Of a stretch of 64,000 nt of DNA, positions 56,405 through 64,000 are shown piece after piece. The notes under the pieces are model-generated. The model did no database searches. It had not been told where the DNA came from and saw only the letters and a program-made list of their open reading frames with translations. Positions within the stretch are counted from its first letter, which is position 1. Each line of letters opens with the position of its first letter. Source of the stretch: Litorilituus sediminis (GTDB lineage: Bacteria > Pseudomonadota > Gammaproteobacteria > Enterobacterales > Alteromonadaceae); the NCBI RefSeq assembly GCF_004295665.1, contig NZ_CP034759.1:682001-746000 (forward strand), read 5' to 3'. The position numbers and the translations under genes are program-made.

Positions 56405-57490
56405 CTAATTATCGCCTCTCTCAGCTTGCTGTTGAATAAATTGATGCGCTTGTTCAGTGAAAGTTAGCTCAACGGCTGTAACCATAATCTGATCTTTATT
56501 TTGATTCTGCATCATTAACTCACTAATTAAGTTCGCTTCATAGATGTAACAGGCTATTGGTCTTTGTGCTAATAAAGGTTTTAATAACGTGGTGTTATTG
56601 ATCTTAGCTTGCAGTGCTAAGGTTTTTAATATCGGCTCGGGAAAATGCCAATATTTTGCGATGTGATAAGTTAACTTTTTCGAATTCTTATACATTAACT
56701 CTTTAAAAGCAAAAGAGTTAGGCTGACAATCTGGGTGAACAATCGAAAATGCTTCCATTAACAGCTGATAAATAATCATATCGCCTAAATTACAAATTAA
56801 ACCAAGTAAATAAGCTTGTGATGCCTCTTCTTTTATCTCAGATTGCAACACTAACGCCTTGGCAATTTCACCCGTTGATTGGCTATGCTGCCAAATTTTT
56901 TGTCCATACTGCTGAAAATAGATAGGAGAATTTGGGGTTAATTTGCTAACAAAACCATTGATAACGCCTTCGATTAGCCCTTGGGTACCAAGCTGCATAA
57001 AGGCAGATTTAAGATCGGTTATATCTTTATCGCCACGTTTATATAAAGCAGAATTGGCTAACTCGATGACTTTAGCGGCAATAACTGGCTCTTGCTCAAT
57101 TAAAACAATCAATACTTCGGTATCAAATGCTTCATCATTTAACTGCGCTAACACTTTAGATAGTGAGGTAGGCAATACAGGTAAGGCTTCAAGAATATAT
57201 TTAGGGTTGGCAAGGAGTTTTTCTATTTGCTCAGTAACAAACAGAGATAATTCATCCTGTGACGTATTTACCGATGAATCACCAAACAAATAGTCATAAA
57301 AGGCTTTTTGTTGCTGCTCTTCTGGTGAGGTCATTGAAATAGCGGTTTGCGCTAATTCATTTTGTAATTGATTAATCGCCTGCTCTGCTTCTTCTTGTTG
57401 ACTGTTTCTTGTTTCTTCAAAATAAACATAATTTGCCTGCGCACTAGCTCGATTGCCATTAAATACGCGCTTTAACAAGCTTATAAACAT
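56405..57490 (-). CDS. HDOD-domain protein
   Basis: 361 residues. The HDOD core (about 95-300) shows LPVLPTSLSKVLAQLNDEAFDTEVLIVLIEQEPVIAAKVIELANSALY-type sequence, the metal-free HD-related output domain. HDOD proteins act in signalling, motility and c-di-GMP-linked regulation; the partner is unknown. The N-terminal part (about 1-60) is Gln/Glu-rich and helical. The gene stands alone. Confidence 0.9.
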   Translation of the reverse strand: MFISLLKRVFNGNRASAQANYVYFEETRNSQQEEAEQAINQLQNELAQTAISMTSPEEQQQKAFYDYLFGDSSVNTSQDELSLFVTEQIEKLLANPKYILEALPVLPTSLSKVLAQLNDEAFDTEVLIVLIEQEPVIAAKVIELANSALYKRGDKDITDLKSAFMQLGTQGLIEGVINGFVSKLTPNSPIYFQQYGQKIWQHSQSTGEIAKALVLQSEIKEEASQAYLLGLICNLGDMIIYQLLMEAFSIVHPDCQPNSFAFKELMYKNSKKLTYHIAKYWHFPEPILKTLALQAKINNTTLLKPLLAQRPIACYIYEANLISELMMQNQNKDQIMVTAVELTFTEQAHQFIQQQAERGDN

Positions 57491-57630
57491 TAACCACCTT
57501 TACACTATCAAACGTTAACTTTAAGTAAATTAACTAAAATTTTAGTTTAAATCTGAGTTAAGTATAGCGTGATAGATTTATTTGGCGGTTAATCTTGATC
57601 AAACTCTGATATGGCTAACTCAATGTTAAC

Positions 57631-59115
57631 TTAACTGTTGGCAAGTCTTGGTAATGAAAATGAAAAGCAACTTCCCTGTCCTAATCTACTCATTACTTTA
57701 ATATCAGAGTTTAGCAATAAGCTTAGTCTTTTGCTGATGGCTAAGCCTAAACCGGCATGGCGATTTTTGTCTTCACTGGCGTTGCTGGCGCGATATCTAG
57801 CATCAAAAATATAATCCAGCTCTTGCTCACTGATGCCAGTCCCGGTATCGCTTACGGATACAGTAACTTGGTTATTATCTTGTTCAATTCTTAAAGTGAT
57901 TTCACCTTTGCTGGGTGTATGACGAATAGCATTGTCGAGCAAATTGCTTAGGATGCGTTCTAACTTGGCAATATCTGAATGAACCAAATCACTGCACTCT
58001 TGCGGCGTTACCTTTAAGGTGATTTGCTTTTCTTGCGCTTTAAGTGAAAACTTAGCGACAATATCGTGAACAAGCTCAGCTATCGGGAAAGGCTCTAAAT
58101 TAACCGATACTTGACCGTCTTCTAAATGCGCCAGCTCAAATATTTGATCAATAAGTAATTTTAGTTGCTGACCATTACGCATAACTGTTGCGAGAAATCG
58201 CTCTTTTTGCTCTGCTGTTAAGGCATCTCCTTTTAATGCTATGGTTTCAATATAACCTTGCATGGCAGCAAGCGGCGTTCGTAAATCATGGGATAAATGG
58301 GCGAGTAATTCTTTGCGTGTTTTCTCATTTTCAATTAACTGCAGCATTTGTTGATTGATCACCTCAACCATTTCAACAAAGGTATTACCTAACACCTGCA
58401 CCTCATTGTTGTCATCATTTTGTTGCCACTTAACTAAGCTAAGCTTAGCGCTGTCAAATTTATTCTGTTTTAACTTCTCCATATCTTTAGCTAAGGTGCG
58501 AATGGGCACAGTAAAGTAACGAAATAAGGCCAAAAGCAACAGCAGCACTAATACTAACGCGGCTATAATTAGCAAACCATGTTGCTGCAACTGCTGATCA
58601 CTTTGTACTTGAGCAAACACTGAGTCATAAATTTCACCGCCAATAATCACGTATAAATAACCTTGTAGATTACCTTGGTTATAAATAGGTGCGGCAGAGA
58701 ATATTTTTTTACCAGATAAACTGCGAGGATCATCACCATAAATCGGCATGTTTTGCTGATCAGAAATAAGCTGCACTAATGGCGCTAAATCTACCGATTT
58801 GCGTTTTATTTTGTCAGGTTTTGCTGAATAGGTAAGAATATTGCCAGCTGGGTCTAAATAATAAAATTCAAATGCGGGGCCTAACAGCATTAAGGTGTGA
58901 AAAAGGTTTTCAAGTGCGGGTTTATCATAAACGCCGTCTTTTAACAGCGGGTTGTCATTTGCCAAATGCGTCGCAAGTTCTATATGCAGTTTTTGCTCTG
59001 CCTGATGCTTAGATTGCTCAGCTAAGGCGCTACTCCACGACAGCAATAAATATGCAATAACAACAAAAGCTGCTGATACAGTAATCGCTAAACGTTGATA
59101 TAAAGAAAGCTTCAT
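57631..59115 (-). CDS. Sensor histidine kinase
   Basis: 494 residues. Transmembrane segments at about 8-30 and 180-199 enclose a periplasmic sensor region. A HAMP-type linker follows (200-265). The phospho-acceptor histidine is H276 in LLAHLSHDLRTPLA. ATPase motifs: NLLDNAIRHT, SDTGTGIS, HAGLGLAISKRL. It is one base downstream of and overlapping the regulator gene (59115), so kinase and regulator are coupled. The same strand continues from the spondin genes, so the sensor may control them. Confidence 0.95.
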   Translation of the reverse strand: MKLSLYQRLAITVSAAFVVIAYLLLSWSSALAEQSKHQAEQKLHIELATHLANDNPLLKDGVYDKPALENLFHTLMLLGPAFEFYYLDPAGNILTYSAKPDKIKRKSVDLAPLVQLISDQQNMPIYGDDPRSLSGKKIFSAAPIYNQGNLQGYLYVIIGGEIYDSVFAQVQSDQQLQQHGLLIIAALVLVLLLLLALFRYFTVPIRTLAKDMEKLKQNKFDSAKLSLVKWQQNDDNNEVQVLGNTFVEMVEVINQQMLQLIENEKTRKELLAHLSHDLRTPLAAMQGYIETIALKGDALTAEQKERFLATVMRNGQQLKLLIDQIFELAHLEDGQVSVNLEPFPIAELVHDIVAKFSLKAQEKQITLKVTPQECSDLVHSDIAKLERILSNLLDNAIRHTPSKGEITLRIEQDNNQVTVSVSDTGTGISEQELDYIFDARYRASNASEDKNRHAGLGLAISKRLSLLLNSDIKVMSRLGQGSCFSFSLPRLANS

Positions 59116-59990
59116 TAATGAACTCCTGCTGAATTTAACTTATAACCAACCCCCCAAACCGTTTGAATAATTTGCGGCTTAGCCGTATTTTCTTCTAACT
59201 TGCTGCGCAAACGGTTAATATGAGAGTTCACCGTATGCTCATAACCGCTGTGATGATAGCCCCACACAGAATCTAGCAACTGGCTACGGGAAAACACTTG
59301 GTCAGGGTGACTGCTTAAATAACTTAATAACTCAAACTCGGTTGAAGTAAGATCAATAGTATCGTCTTTGTAGCGTACCTGATGATAAACATGATCTATC
59401 ATTAATTGACCAATACAAGTTGCGTTATGATTGATCCTGTCAGTTGCGCCATTTATCGCGTTTGCAGGCTTAATACCGTTTGAGCCATTTACCCCGTTTC
59501 CCCGGTTTACTCCATTCGCTGCATTAGCTGCATTCACTCCATTTAATCCATTCAAACTCGCAGTGTTAGCTGGTAAGGTTTCGCTTTGTACTCGCACATG
59601 ATTACTTTGTTCAATGCAGTGTAATCGCCTTAATTGCGCCCTTACCCTCGCCTGTAATTCACGGACGCTAAATGGCTTGGTCATGTAATCATCGGCTCCT
59701 AACTCTAAACCCAGCACTCTATCCATTTCTGAGGTACGCGAGGTTAACATCAAGATAGCCTGCATCGGCTTTGCCGTTCGCAATTGACGACATATATCTA
59801 AGCCACTTAAGCCTGGCAACATAATGTCTAACATCACTAACTGATAGTCATTTGCTAAGGCGAGCTGTAATGCTTGTTCGCCATTACCACATACATCAAC
59901 CTGAACAGCTAACTCAGATAAATGGACATGAATTAAATCAGCAATATCTTTTTCATCTTCAACAACTAAAATTTTATCTTTATTGTTCAT
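59115..59990 (-). CDS. OmpR-family response regulator with an unusual repetitive linker
   Basis: 291 residues against about 230-240 for the family. Receiver domain 1-120 has EDE at the start, phospho-acceptor D55 (LDIMLPG) and the KPF lysine near 106. A linker (about 146-185) is built of near-repeats of N-G/A units such as NGVNAANAANGVNRGNGVNG. The winged helix (about 195-290) has the TSTEFELLSYLS and DSVWGYHHSGYEHTVNSHINRLRSKLE segments. It pairs with the sensor kinase. The linker length may vary between strains. Confidence 0.95.
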   Translation of the reverse strand: MNNKDKILVVEDEKDIADLIHVHLSELAVQVDVCGNGEQALQLALANDYQLVMLDIMLPGLSGLDICRQLRTAKPMQAILMLTSRTSEMDRVLGLELGADDYMTKPFSVRELQARVRAQLRRLHCIEQSNHVRVQSETLPANTASLNGLNGVNAANAANGVNRGNGVNGSNGIKPANAINGATDRINHNATCIGQLMIDHVYHQVRYKDDTIDLTSTEFELLSYLSSHPDQVFSRSQLLDSVWGYHHSGYEHTVNSHINRLRSKLEENTAKPQIIQTVWGVGYKLNSAGVH

Positions 59991-60027
59991 AAGCTTTGGC
60001 CAACACCGTTGACCAAAGCCAACGGTG

Positions 60028-60759
60028 CTATTTCGTCCGTGTTATTGTTAATTTAATACTTGGGTTATCAAACCTATGCGCTTGCGTTAACACTGAGTTA
60101 GTTAAGCCATCATCTTTACTGACAACGCCAGGATGCATAGCAACTAAATCAATATCATCACGCGTTTGCTCATAACCCATACCGCTATCAGCTGGCCCTG
60201 GAATTGTTCCCATAGCCTCAGTGTTAGCTTCTGTGCCAGCATCGTAGACATTTAAGTGCCAAGTTTTGCTTGCATCAACATCCAACATTGATAGCTCTAA
60301 TCCAGTAAGACCGGAGAAGGCATCATTTGTATTCACTAACATAGTTGCTACCGATAAATGGGTTGCCGCAGTACTGGTAGTGGTTACCGTAACGCTAGTG
60401 CTTGAACCTGGCATTAAAGCCCCTTCAGCGCTATTACTGGCAACAATAAACTCCATTGCTAAAAGTTCGGAATTATCCCCGCCTTCAGCAAGTTTTTCTA
60501 AAGCAACAGAGGCCGGCATACCAATTTGCCATAACATTTCATCACCGTGTAACGCGACCGTTATTGGCGACAAAGGTTGCCCATGCGTTAAGTTAACCAT
60601 AGTCACTTCATAGCTATACTCAGTTGGTGCTGGCTCAGGCGCTGGAGTTGGCATTGCTACGGTATTGTCATTATCGCTACCACAAGCACCTACAAGCACG
60701 GTTGCAGCAAGCGGCATAGCGAGACGTTTTAAAAACACTTTACTGTTTGCTAAAAACAT
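60028..60759 (-). CDS. Spondin-domain lipoprotein
   Basis: 243 residues. The signal peptide ends in a lipobox (LVGAC, cysteine near 26), then GSDNDN and a Pro-rich stretch (TPAPEPAPTEY). The body is a spondin-N type domain: MVNLTHGQPLSPITVALHGDEMLWQIG, then AGTEANTE and the C-terminal FDNPSIKLTITRTK. Spondin domains occur in surface adhesion proteins. It lies 10 bp downstream of the paralogue at 60769 and 37 bp upstream of the regulator, in one probable operon. Confidence 0.87.
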   Translation of the reverse strand: MFLANSKVFLKRLAMPLAATVLVGACGSDNDNTVAMPTPAPEPAPTEYSYEVTMVNLTHGQPLSPITVALHGDEMLWQIGMPASVALEKLAEGGDNSELLAMEFIVASNSAEGALMPGSSTSVTVTTTSTAATHLSVATMLVNTNDAFSGLTGLELSMLDVDASKTWHLNVYDAGTEANTEAMGTIPGPADSGMGYEQTRDDIDLVAMHPGVVSKDDGLTNSVLTQAHRFDNPSIKLTITRTK

Positions 60760-60768
60760 AATGCCCCC

Positions 60769-61470
60769 TTACTTAACTACTACAGTTAATTTTGCAATTG
60801 GGTTTAACCAACGTTGAACACTGCTGTTAATATCACTTTTACCACCAGCCATATCATCGTCACCTAAATTACCGCGGTGTACATGCACCACCATATTGCT
60901 TTCTTCCATGGCAACGCCCGTACCGTTCATACCAATAAGAGATTCTAACGGCGGTGGTACTGGCATGCCTGCTTCACCCGGCGCTCCGCTGCCTCTTATT
61001 TCATCGTTAACCTCTGTGCCCGCATCATAGGCATTGATATACACGGTATACGTACCCGCTTCTTGAGGGATCATCCAACTATCTAAACCAACAAAGCCAT
61101 CGTTTGATGGCAAAATCATTGCGGAAAATGATAAATACTGGTTAGCTTCATCATTGCTCAGCATAAAGGTGGTAGACATAGTTGGTGCTAGTAAACCTGC
61201 TGCTGGATTTTCTACAGTATTAGCATCAGCATTGGTTAATACCGAAACTAAGCCGGAGATATCCCCCCCTTCAGCCATGGCAGTTAGCTCTGGCGATGCA
61301 GCCATACCAACTGAGAATAATTTAGTATCGCCACTGTGAGCAGCAGCAACAATTGGTGTAAAGTACAGGCCCTGGCTTAAGTTCGTTACTGTGATATCTA
61401 AATCTTGTGCTGACACGTTCATGCTTGCAGTTAACATTGCCAGCGTAGTTATTGCTGTTTTCATTTTCAT
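60769..61470 (-). CDS. Spondin-domain exported protein
   Basis: 233 residues from ATG at 61470 (MKMKTAITTLAM), which has AAGGA upstream; the frame extends to 61614, but those residues are not signal-like and lie over the promoter region. The signal peptide ends VSAQ (about 21). Spondin-type domain: ITVTNLSQGLYFTPIVAAAHSGDTKLFSVG, DAGTEVNDE, and the ending WLNPIAKLTVVVK. It is secreted or periplasmic rather than a lipoprotein. It is the first gene of the spondin-regulator-kinase group. Confidence 0.88.
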   Translation of the reverse strand: MKMKTAITTLAMLTASMNVSAQDLDITVTNLSQGLYFTPIVAAAHSGDTKLFSVGMAASPELTAMAEGGDISGLVSVLTNADANTVENPAAGLLAPTMSTTFMLSNDEANQYLSFSAMILPSNDGFVGLDSWMIPQEAGTYTVYINAYDAGTEVNDEIRGSGAPGEAGMPVPPPLESLIGMNGTGVAMEESNMVVHVHRGNLGDDDMAGGKSDINSSVQRWLNPIAKLTVVVK

Positions 61471-61626
61471 GGTGCTTTCCTTCTTATCGTTTATTAGACT
61501 ATTTTTTAAATCAGTCTTTACACTATGAAAAAGAAATATCGCAGTATGATCACGTAAAGATAACGTGTTTATCACAAAAGTATCACAGCTTATCAATTGC
61601 TTGCATTTACCCATAAAAACAGCAAT

Positions 61627-62598
61627 TTAAACCAAGTCAGATAACGGGCTACGTACACCGTTTGCGCCATGTTCTATCACATGGGTATATATTTGGGTTG
61701 TTCTCACATCTGTATGACCTAGTTGTTCTTGTACGGTACGAATATCAGCACCGCGTTGCAGTAAATGGGTGGCAAATGAATGCCGTAAGGTATGACAGGT
61801 GACACGCTTTGTAATGCCTGCTATTTTAGCCGCTTTTTGCACGGCTTTTCTCAATGTAGTTTCATCAATGTGATGACGTCCTAAATGATCACTTGAGGCC
61901 TGCGGCGCATGACTTAAACGACTTGAAGGAAAGAGATAATGCCAAGCAAACTCTTTTGCTGCATAAGGATATTTACGCGCCAATGCATGTGGTAAAAACA
62001 CACCTTTATAATACGGATTTCGAATATCTTGCTGGAAATACAACTTGGCTTTACTGATTTGTTGTTTTAATGGATTAACAAGCTCTTTAGCTAAGGTAAC
62101 TCGCCTACTTTTCCCACCTTTACTATGCCAAACCATCACAGACAAATAATCAAAATCAATATCTTGTATACGTAGTCGTACAGTTTCCATTAAGCGCAAG
62201 CCACTGCCATACATTAATTGGCATGCTAAAGCATGTATACCAGTCACATTATTAAGGAGCTTTGCAACTTCATTCATTGTTAACACCACAGGCAGTTTAG
62301 GCGCTGCAGTACTCTTATTAAAGTTAAGCGTTAGGGTTAACGGTGCTTTTAAAATATCTCGATAAAGAAAGACTAAAGCATTTAGTGCTAACGCTTGTGT
62401 TTTAGGCGCAACATTCAGCTCAACCGAAAGAAAGGTTAAAAACTGCTCCACCTCATTATTATGACAATTAGCGGGATGTGCTTTGCCATTGAAATTAATA
62501 AATGCCTTAATCCAATACAGGTAGGTTTTCACTGTTCTTTTAGCATATCGCTTGGTAAACATTTGTTCACTTACATAATTCAAGAAAATCGATTTCAT
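61627..62598 (-). CDS. intI: Integron integrase (IntI)
   Basis: 323 residues from ATG at 62598 ([22 protein letters not shown]), with GGGAGG 7 bp upstream; the frame extends to 62688 but the extra residues lie over the LexA box and are unlike the family. The tyrosine-recombinase catalytic set is visible: R in [14 protein letters not shown] in [36 protein letters not shown]. The IntI-specific additional helix lies near [21 protein letters not shown]. It recombines attI and attC sites. The cassette array lies upstream on the opposite strand, as in all integrons. Confidence 0.95.
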   Translation of the reverse strand: MKSIFLNYVSEQMFTKRYAKRTVKTYLYWIKAFINFNGKAHPANCHNNEVEQFLTFLSVELNVAPKTQALALNALVFLYRDILKAPLTLTLNFNKSTAAPKLPVVLTMNEVAKLLNNVTGIHALACQLMYGSGLRLMETVRLRIQDIDFDYLSVMVWHSKGGKSRRVTLAKELVNPLKQQISKAKLYFQQDIRNPYYKGVFLPHALARKYPYAAKEFAWHYLFPSSRLSHAPQASSDHLGRHHIDETTLRKAVQKAAKIAGITKRVTCHTLRHSFATHLLQRGADIRTVQEQLGHTDVRTTQIYTHVIEHGANGVRSPLSDLV

Positions 62599-62616
62599 TA
62601 CATCCTCCCAACAAAA

Positions 62617-62636
62617 TACTGTATAAAAATACAGTT
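62617..62636 (-). promoter_or_regulatory. LexA box in the integron-integrase promoter
   Basis: TACTGTATAAAAATACAGTT fits CTGT-N8-ACAG. It ends 19 bp upstream of the integrase ATG, so it should cover the promoter and make the gene SOS-inducible, as known for integrons of Vibrio and others. Confidence 0.88.
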
Positions 62637-62657
62637 TAGACGTGTTTTTCTCATTTT

Positions 62658-62829
62658 GCGTGAAATAAGGAAAAATTCCTCCTTTCACGCATCAACCAGT
62701 CGAGTGCTTTTGTAATAAGTAATTGATTAATATTAAAACTAGGCGTATTGTATGCTTTTTAAAAAACATGAAAGAAGGAATAATTCCGTGTTTAAACAAG
62801 GAATTTTTCCTTCTAATAAGATGTTAGTT
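62658..62829. other. Probable attI region with AGGAA/TTCCT palindromes
   Basis: This stretch lies between the integrase gene and the first cassette. It has GCGTGAAA/TTTCACGC around AGGAA-AAA-TTCCT (62658-62690), GGAA-TAA-TTCC (62777-62787) and AAGGAA-TTT-TTCCTT (62798-62812). GTTAGTT at 62823-62829 is the likely attI crossover, with the cut after G at 62823. The repeated arms may be integrase accessory sites or regulator targets. No ORF is seen. Confidence 0.6.
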
Positions 62830-62853
62830 TGCTAAGGAAAGCTCGGTGCACAT

Positions 62854-63348
62854 ATGAAGTTTCGTGATATAAAAAAATCAGCCATAATTTGTGCCATTTT
62901 CGGTGTTGGTTTACTGGTATTATTCTCAATTAGCGGCAAAGTTCCTAATCGTGAAAATTTGACCAAGATCGAGGGAAATATAGATTGGGTGAAAGCAACT
63001 GGAAAGCACGGGGATACACTTCGATTTAAATTCCAAGAAGATGATACCCACCTTGTTTACCATTCAATTGGCGGGAAAACGAGTAAAACTCATAGTGCCT
63101 TGGCTAAGAGAGGAGCGCACATAAGTGTTCTCTATGATCAAACTGATTCACACTCGCCACCATTTGATGAAAATGAATACCATACTATTTATGAATTAGT
63201 GCAAGACGGGAACATTGTCAGAAGCCATGATGTTATGGTAGAAAAATATGCTGCAAATAGTAGGTTAGCTGGCTGGATGGGGCTCGGTAGTTTAATATTT
63301 TCTGCTGGATTATTCCTAGCTTACAACAGGAAAAAAAACGCAAACTAA
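62854..63348 (+). CDS. Integron cassette 1: two-TM membrane protein
   Basis: 164 residues. Hydrophobic segments at about 10-28 and 139-157 enclose a soluble domain (30-135), so both ends are on the same side. The domain has a DUF3592-like look (IEGNIDWVKATGKHGDTLRFKF, HISVLYDQTDSHSP), a family of small membrane proteins, but this is weak. It begins 25 bp past the presumed attI point, and its stop lies within the attC, as is usual for cassette genes. Function unknown. Confidence 0.8.
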   Translation: MKFRDIKKSAIICAIFGVGLLVLFSISGKVPNRENLTKIEGNIDWVKATGKHGDTLRFKFQEDDTHLVYHSIGGKTSKTHSALAKRGAHISVLYDQTDSHSPPFDENEYHTIYELVQDGNIVRSHDVMVEKYAANSRLAGWMGLGSLIFSAGLFLAYNRKKNAN

Positions 63349-63440
63349 CAAGCTAATAAATAAGGACAAAAAACAGTTGGCTGTTTTCGTTCCTCAACAT
63401 TTTAGCCAACAATTTTTTGCCCATTATTAGGGCGTTAGGT
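63343..63440 (+). repeat. attC site of cassette 1
   Basis: AACTAAC (63343-63349) and GTTAGGT (63434-63440) are the outer R'' and R' boxes. Inside, GCTAATAAATAAGG pairs with CCCATTATTAGGGC, and CAAAAAACAGTTGGCT with AGCCAACAATTTTTTG, around a short loop. This is the folded single-strand structure used by IntI. The cut falls after G at 63434. Confidence 0.88.
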
Positions 63441-63452
63441 AACAAGAAAAGT

Positions 63453-63869
63453 ATGCGTTTAGCCTTAAGTTTGCTCTTATTATCTCTTTTTTCATTTTGT
63501 GCTATTTCACAGGAAGTTGCATATACAAAAGATGGTCGCATGGGGACAAAATGTTTCCCTGAGTACCAAGGCTCAAAAACCGGTATTTGTACCGTTAGTA
63601 TTATCCAATTAGCCCTTACTCCAGAAAAATATCATGGGAAAATTGTTAGAGTTAAAGGTACGCTTTTAATGCGGCATGAAGTTACCGGGATAAAATCCGG
63701 AGACCATAAAATTTGGATTCAGACTGATAATTTAGAAAAGTATTCCAAATTAGATAGTAAACGTGTACAAGTTCAAGGTGTTTTTAACGCTTTAAGTTTT
63801 GGTCATGGCGGCATGTGGGATGGTTCAATAGAAAACCCAACAGAAGTAAGGTTCATAGCTTCGTTGTAA
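63453..63869 (+). CDS. Integron cassette 2: exported OB-like protein
   Basis: 138 residues from ATG at 63453 (MRLALSLLLLSLFSFCAIS), a good signal peptide; an ATG at 63417 lies inside the attC and is rejected. The mature part (about 20-138) has YHGKIVRVKGTLLMRHE, IWIQTDNLEKYSK and RVQVQGVFNALSFGHGG, which suggests an OB-like beta barrel. The two cysteines (TKCFPEYQG and ICTVSI) may form a disulphide. Family unknown; not an obvious resistance gene. It starts 13 bp after the attC. Confidence 0.78.
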   Translation: MRLALSLLLLSLFSFCAISQEVAYTKDGRMGTKCFPEYQGSKTGICTVSIIQLALTPEKYHGKIVRVKGTLLMRHEVTGIKSGDHKIWIQTDNLEKYSKLDSKRVQVQGVFNALSFGHGGMWDGSIENPTEVRFIASL

Positions 63870-63874
63870 TTGTT

Positions 63875-63938
63875 ACCTAACACATATGAGCCTTATTCCC
63901 GTCAATAGACAATAGTATTTTTTTAGCTGCCGTTAGGC
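63875..63938 (+). repeat. Possible second attC (short or partial)
   Basis: ACCTAAC (63875-63881) follows the cassette 2 stop and GTTAGGC (63932-63938) fits R'. Inner pairing is poor, and the GTTAGGC lies in the loop and arm of a hairpin (AGCTGCC-GTTA-GGCAGCT, 63925-63942). It may be a decayed attC, or the true right half may lie past the window end. Confidence 0.4.
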
Positions 63939-63942
63939 AGCT
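63925..63942. terminator. Hairpin at the end of cassette 2
   Basis: AGCTGCC and GGCAGCT pair around GTTA. The left side has seven T and the right ATTTGTTTG, so it could terminate the plus-strand cassette transcript. No gene is seen in the last 60 bases. Confidence 0.45.
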
Positions 63943-64000
63943 ATTTGTTTGGCAATTTACAACAACATTTACTTCGCTATGTCGATAGGCCATTAAACAA

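Noticed and set aside
56943-57293. 116-codon ORF antisense to the HDOD gene
   Set aside because: Shadow of the HDOD frame with no independent support.
62658-62690. Terminator of the integrase gene
   Set aside because: It lies upstream of the integrase start, so it cannot end its transcript.
1-64000. CRISPR arrays, rRNA or tRNA genes
   Set aside because: No regularly spaced repeats, and no recognisable rRNA or tRNA sequence was seen by eye; a tRNAscan or Infernal run would settle this.

Overview
The window is AT-rich bacterial DNA from a marine gammaproteobacterium, most likely of the Alteromonadales and close to Colwellia or Thalassotalea. This rests on gene content and protein similarity as I recognise it, not on a search. 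A conserved core order (bcp remnant, perM, bepA, arsC-like, hda, purM, purN) matches the order I know from E. coli and places most of the window in the chromosome. I saw no rRNA, tRNA or CRISPR array.

Layout. (1) 1-6865 is an accessory block: a giant DUF4011/superfamily-1 helicase with a Vsr/DUF559-like nuclease domain that runs off the left edge, its WYL-domain repressor of the BrxR/CapW type, and, divergently, a short MbcA/ParS-like protein coupled to a 53-residue ORF. It abuts a 3'-terminal fragment of bcp (7051-7203), which suggests an island integrated in bcp. (2) 7251-21089 is mostly core: mgsA, a dihaem cytochrome c peroxidase, perM with a TusA-like gene, bepA, arsC-like, hda, purM, purN and several lipoproteins. 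(3) 21153-36077 is a catabolic and uptake block: a branched-chain-type ABC transporter (LivFGHM plus binding protein), a DcaP-like porin, two CoA ligases and a thioesterase on the minus strand, bordered by a CrbS-like transporter/histidine-kinase fusion and a CrbR-like LuxR-type regulator. A MITE-like element sits between livM and the binding-protein gene. (4) 36233-43426 holds a LexA-box-controlled sulA-like gene, a PAS/GGDEF/EAL protein with a degenerate GGDEF motif, and a Ser/Thr kinase - PP2C - FHA - GNAT operon. (5) 43514-43728 is a broken GlcG/HbpS-like gene disrupted by a relative of the same MITE. (6) 43780-57490 holds peptidases, a peptide-type transporter, a YgiQ radical-SAM protein, the ABC-F protein YbiT and an HDOD protein. 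(7) 57631-61470 is a two-component system in an apparent operon with two spondin-domain proteins. (8) 61627-64000 is the head of a chromosomal integron: an integron integrase with a LexA box over its promoter, a probable attI region full of AGGAA/TTCCT palindromes, two cassette genes, one clear attC and a possible second.

How parts work together. The WYL repressor gene lies 7 bp upstream of the helicase-nuclease gene, and a palindrome sits between the -35 and -10 elements of the divergent promoter, so the defence candidate is probably autoregulated. The CrbS/CrbR-like pair lies beside an uptake-plus-CoA-activation cluster and is its likely regulator. The two LexA boxes (sulA-like and intI) tie cell-division arrest and cassette shuffling to the SOS response. 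Both ends of the window are accessory DNA (a defence-type island and an integron), with a stable core between them.
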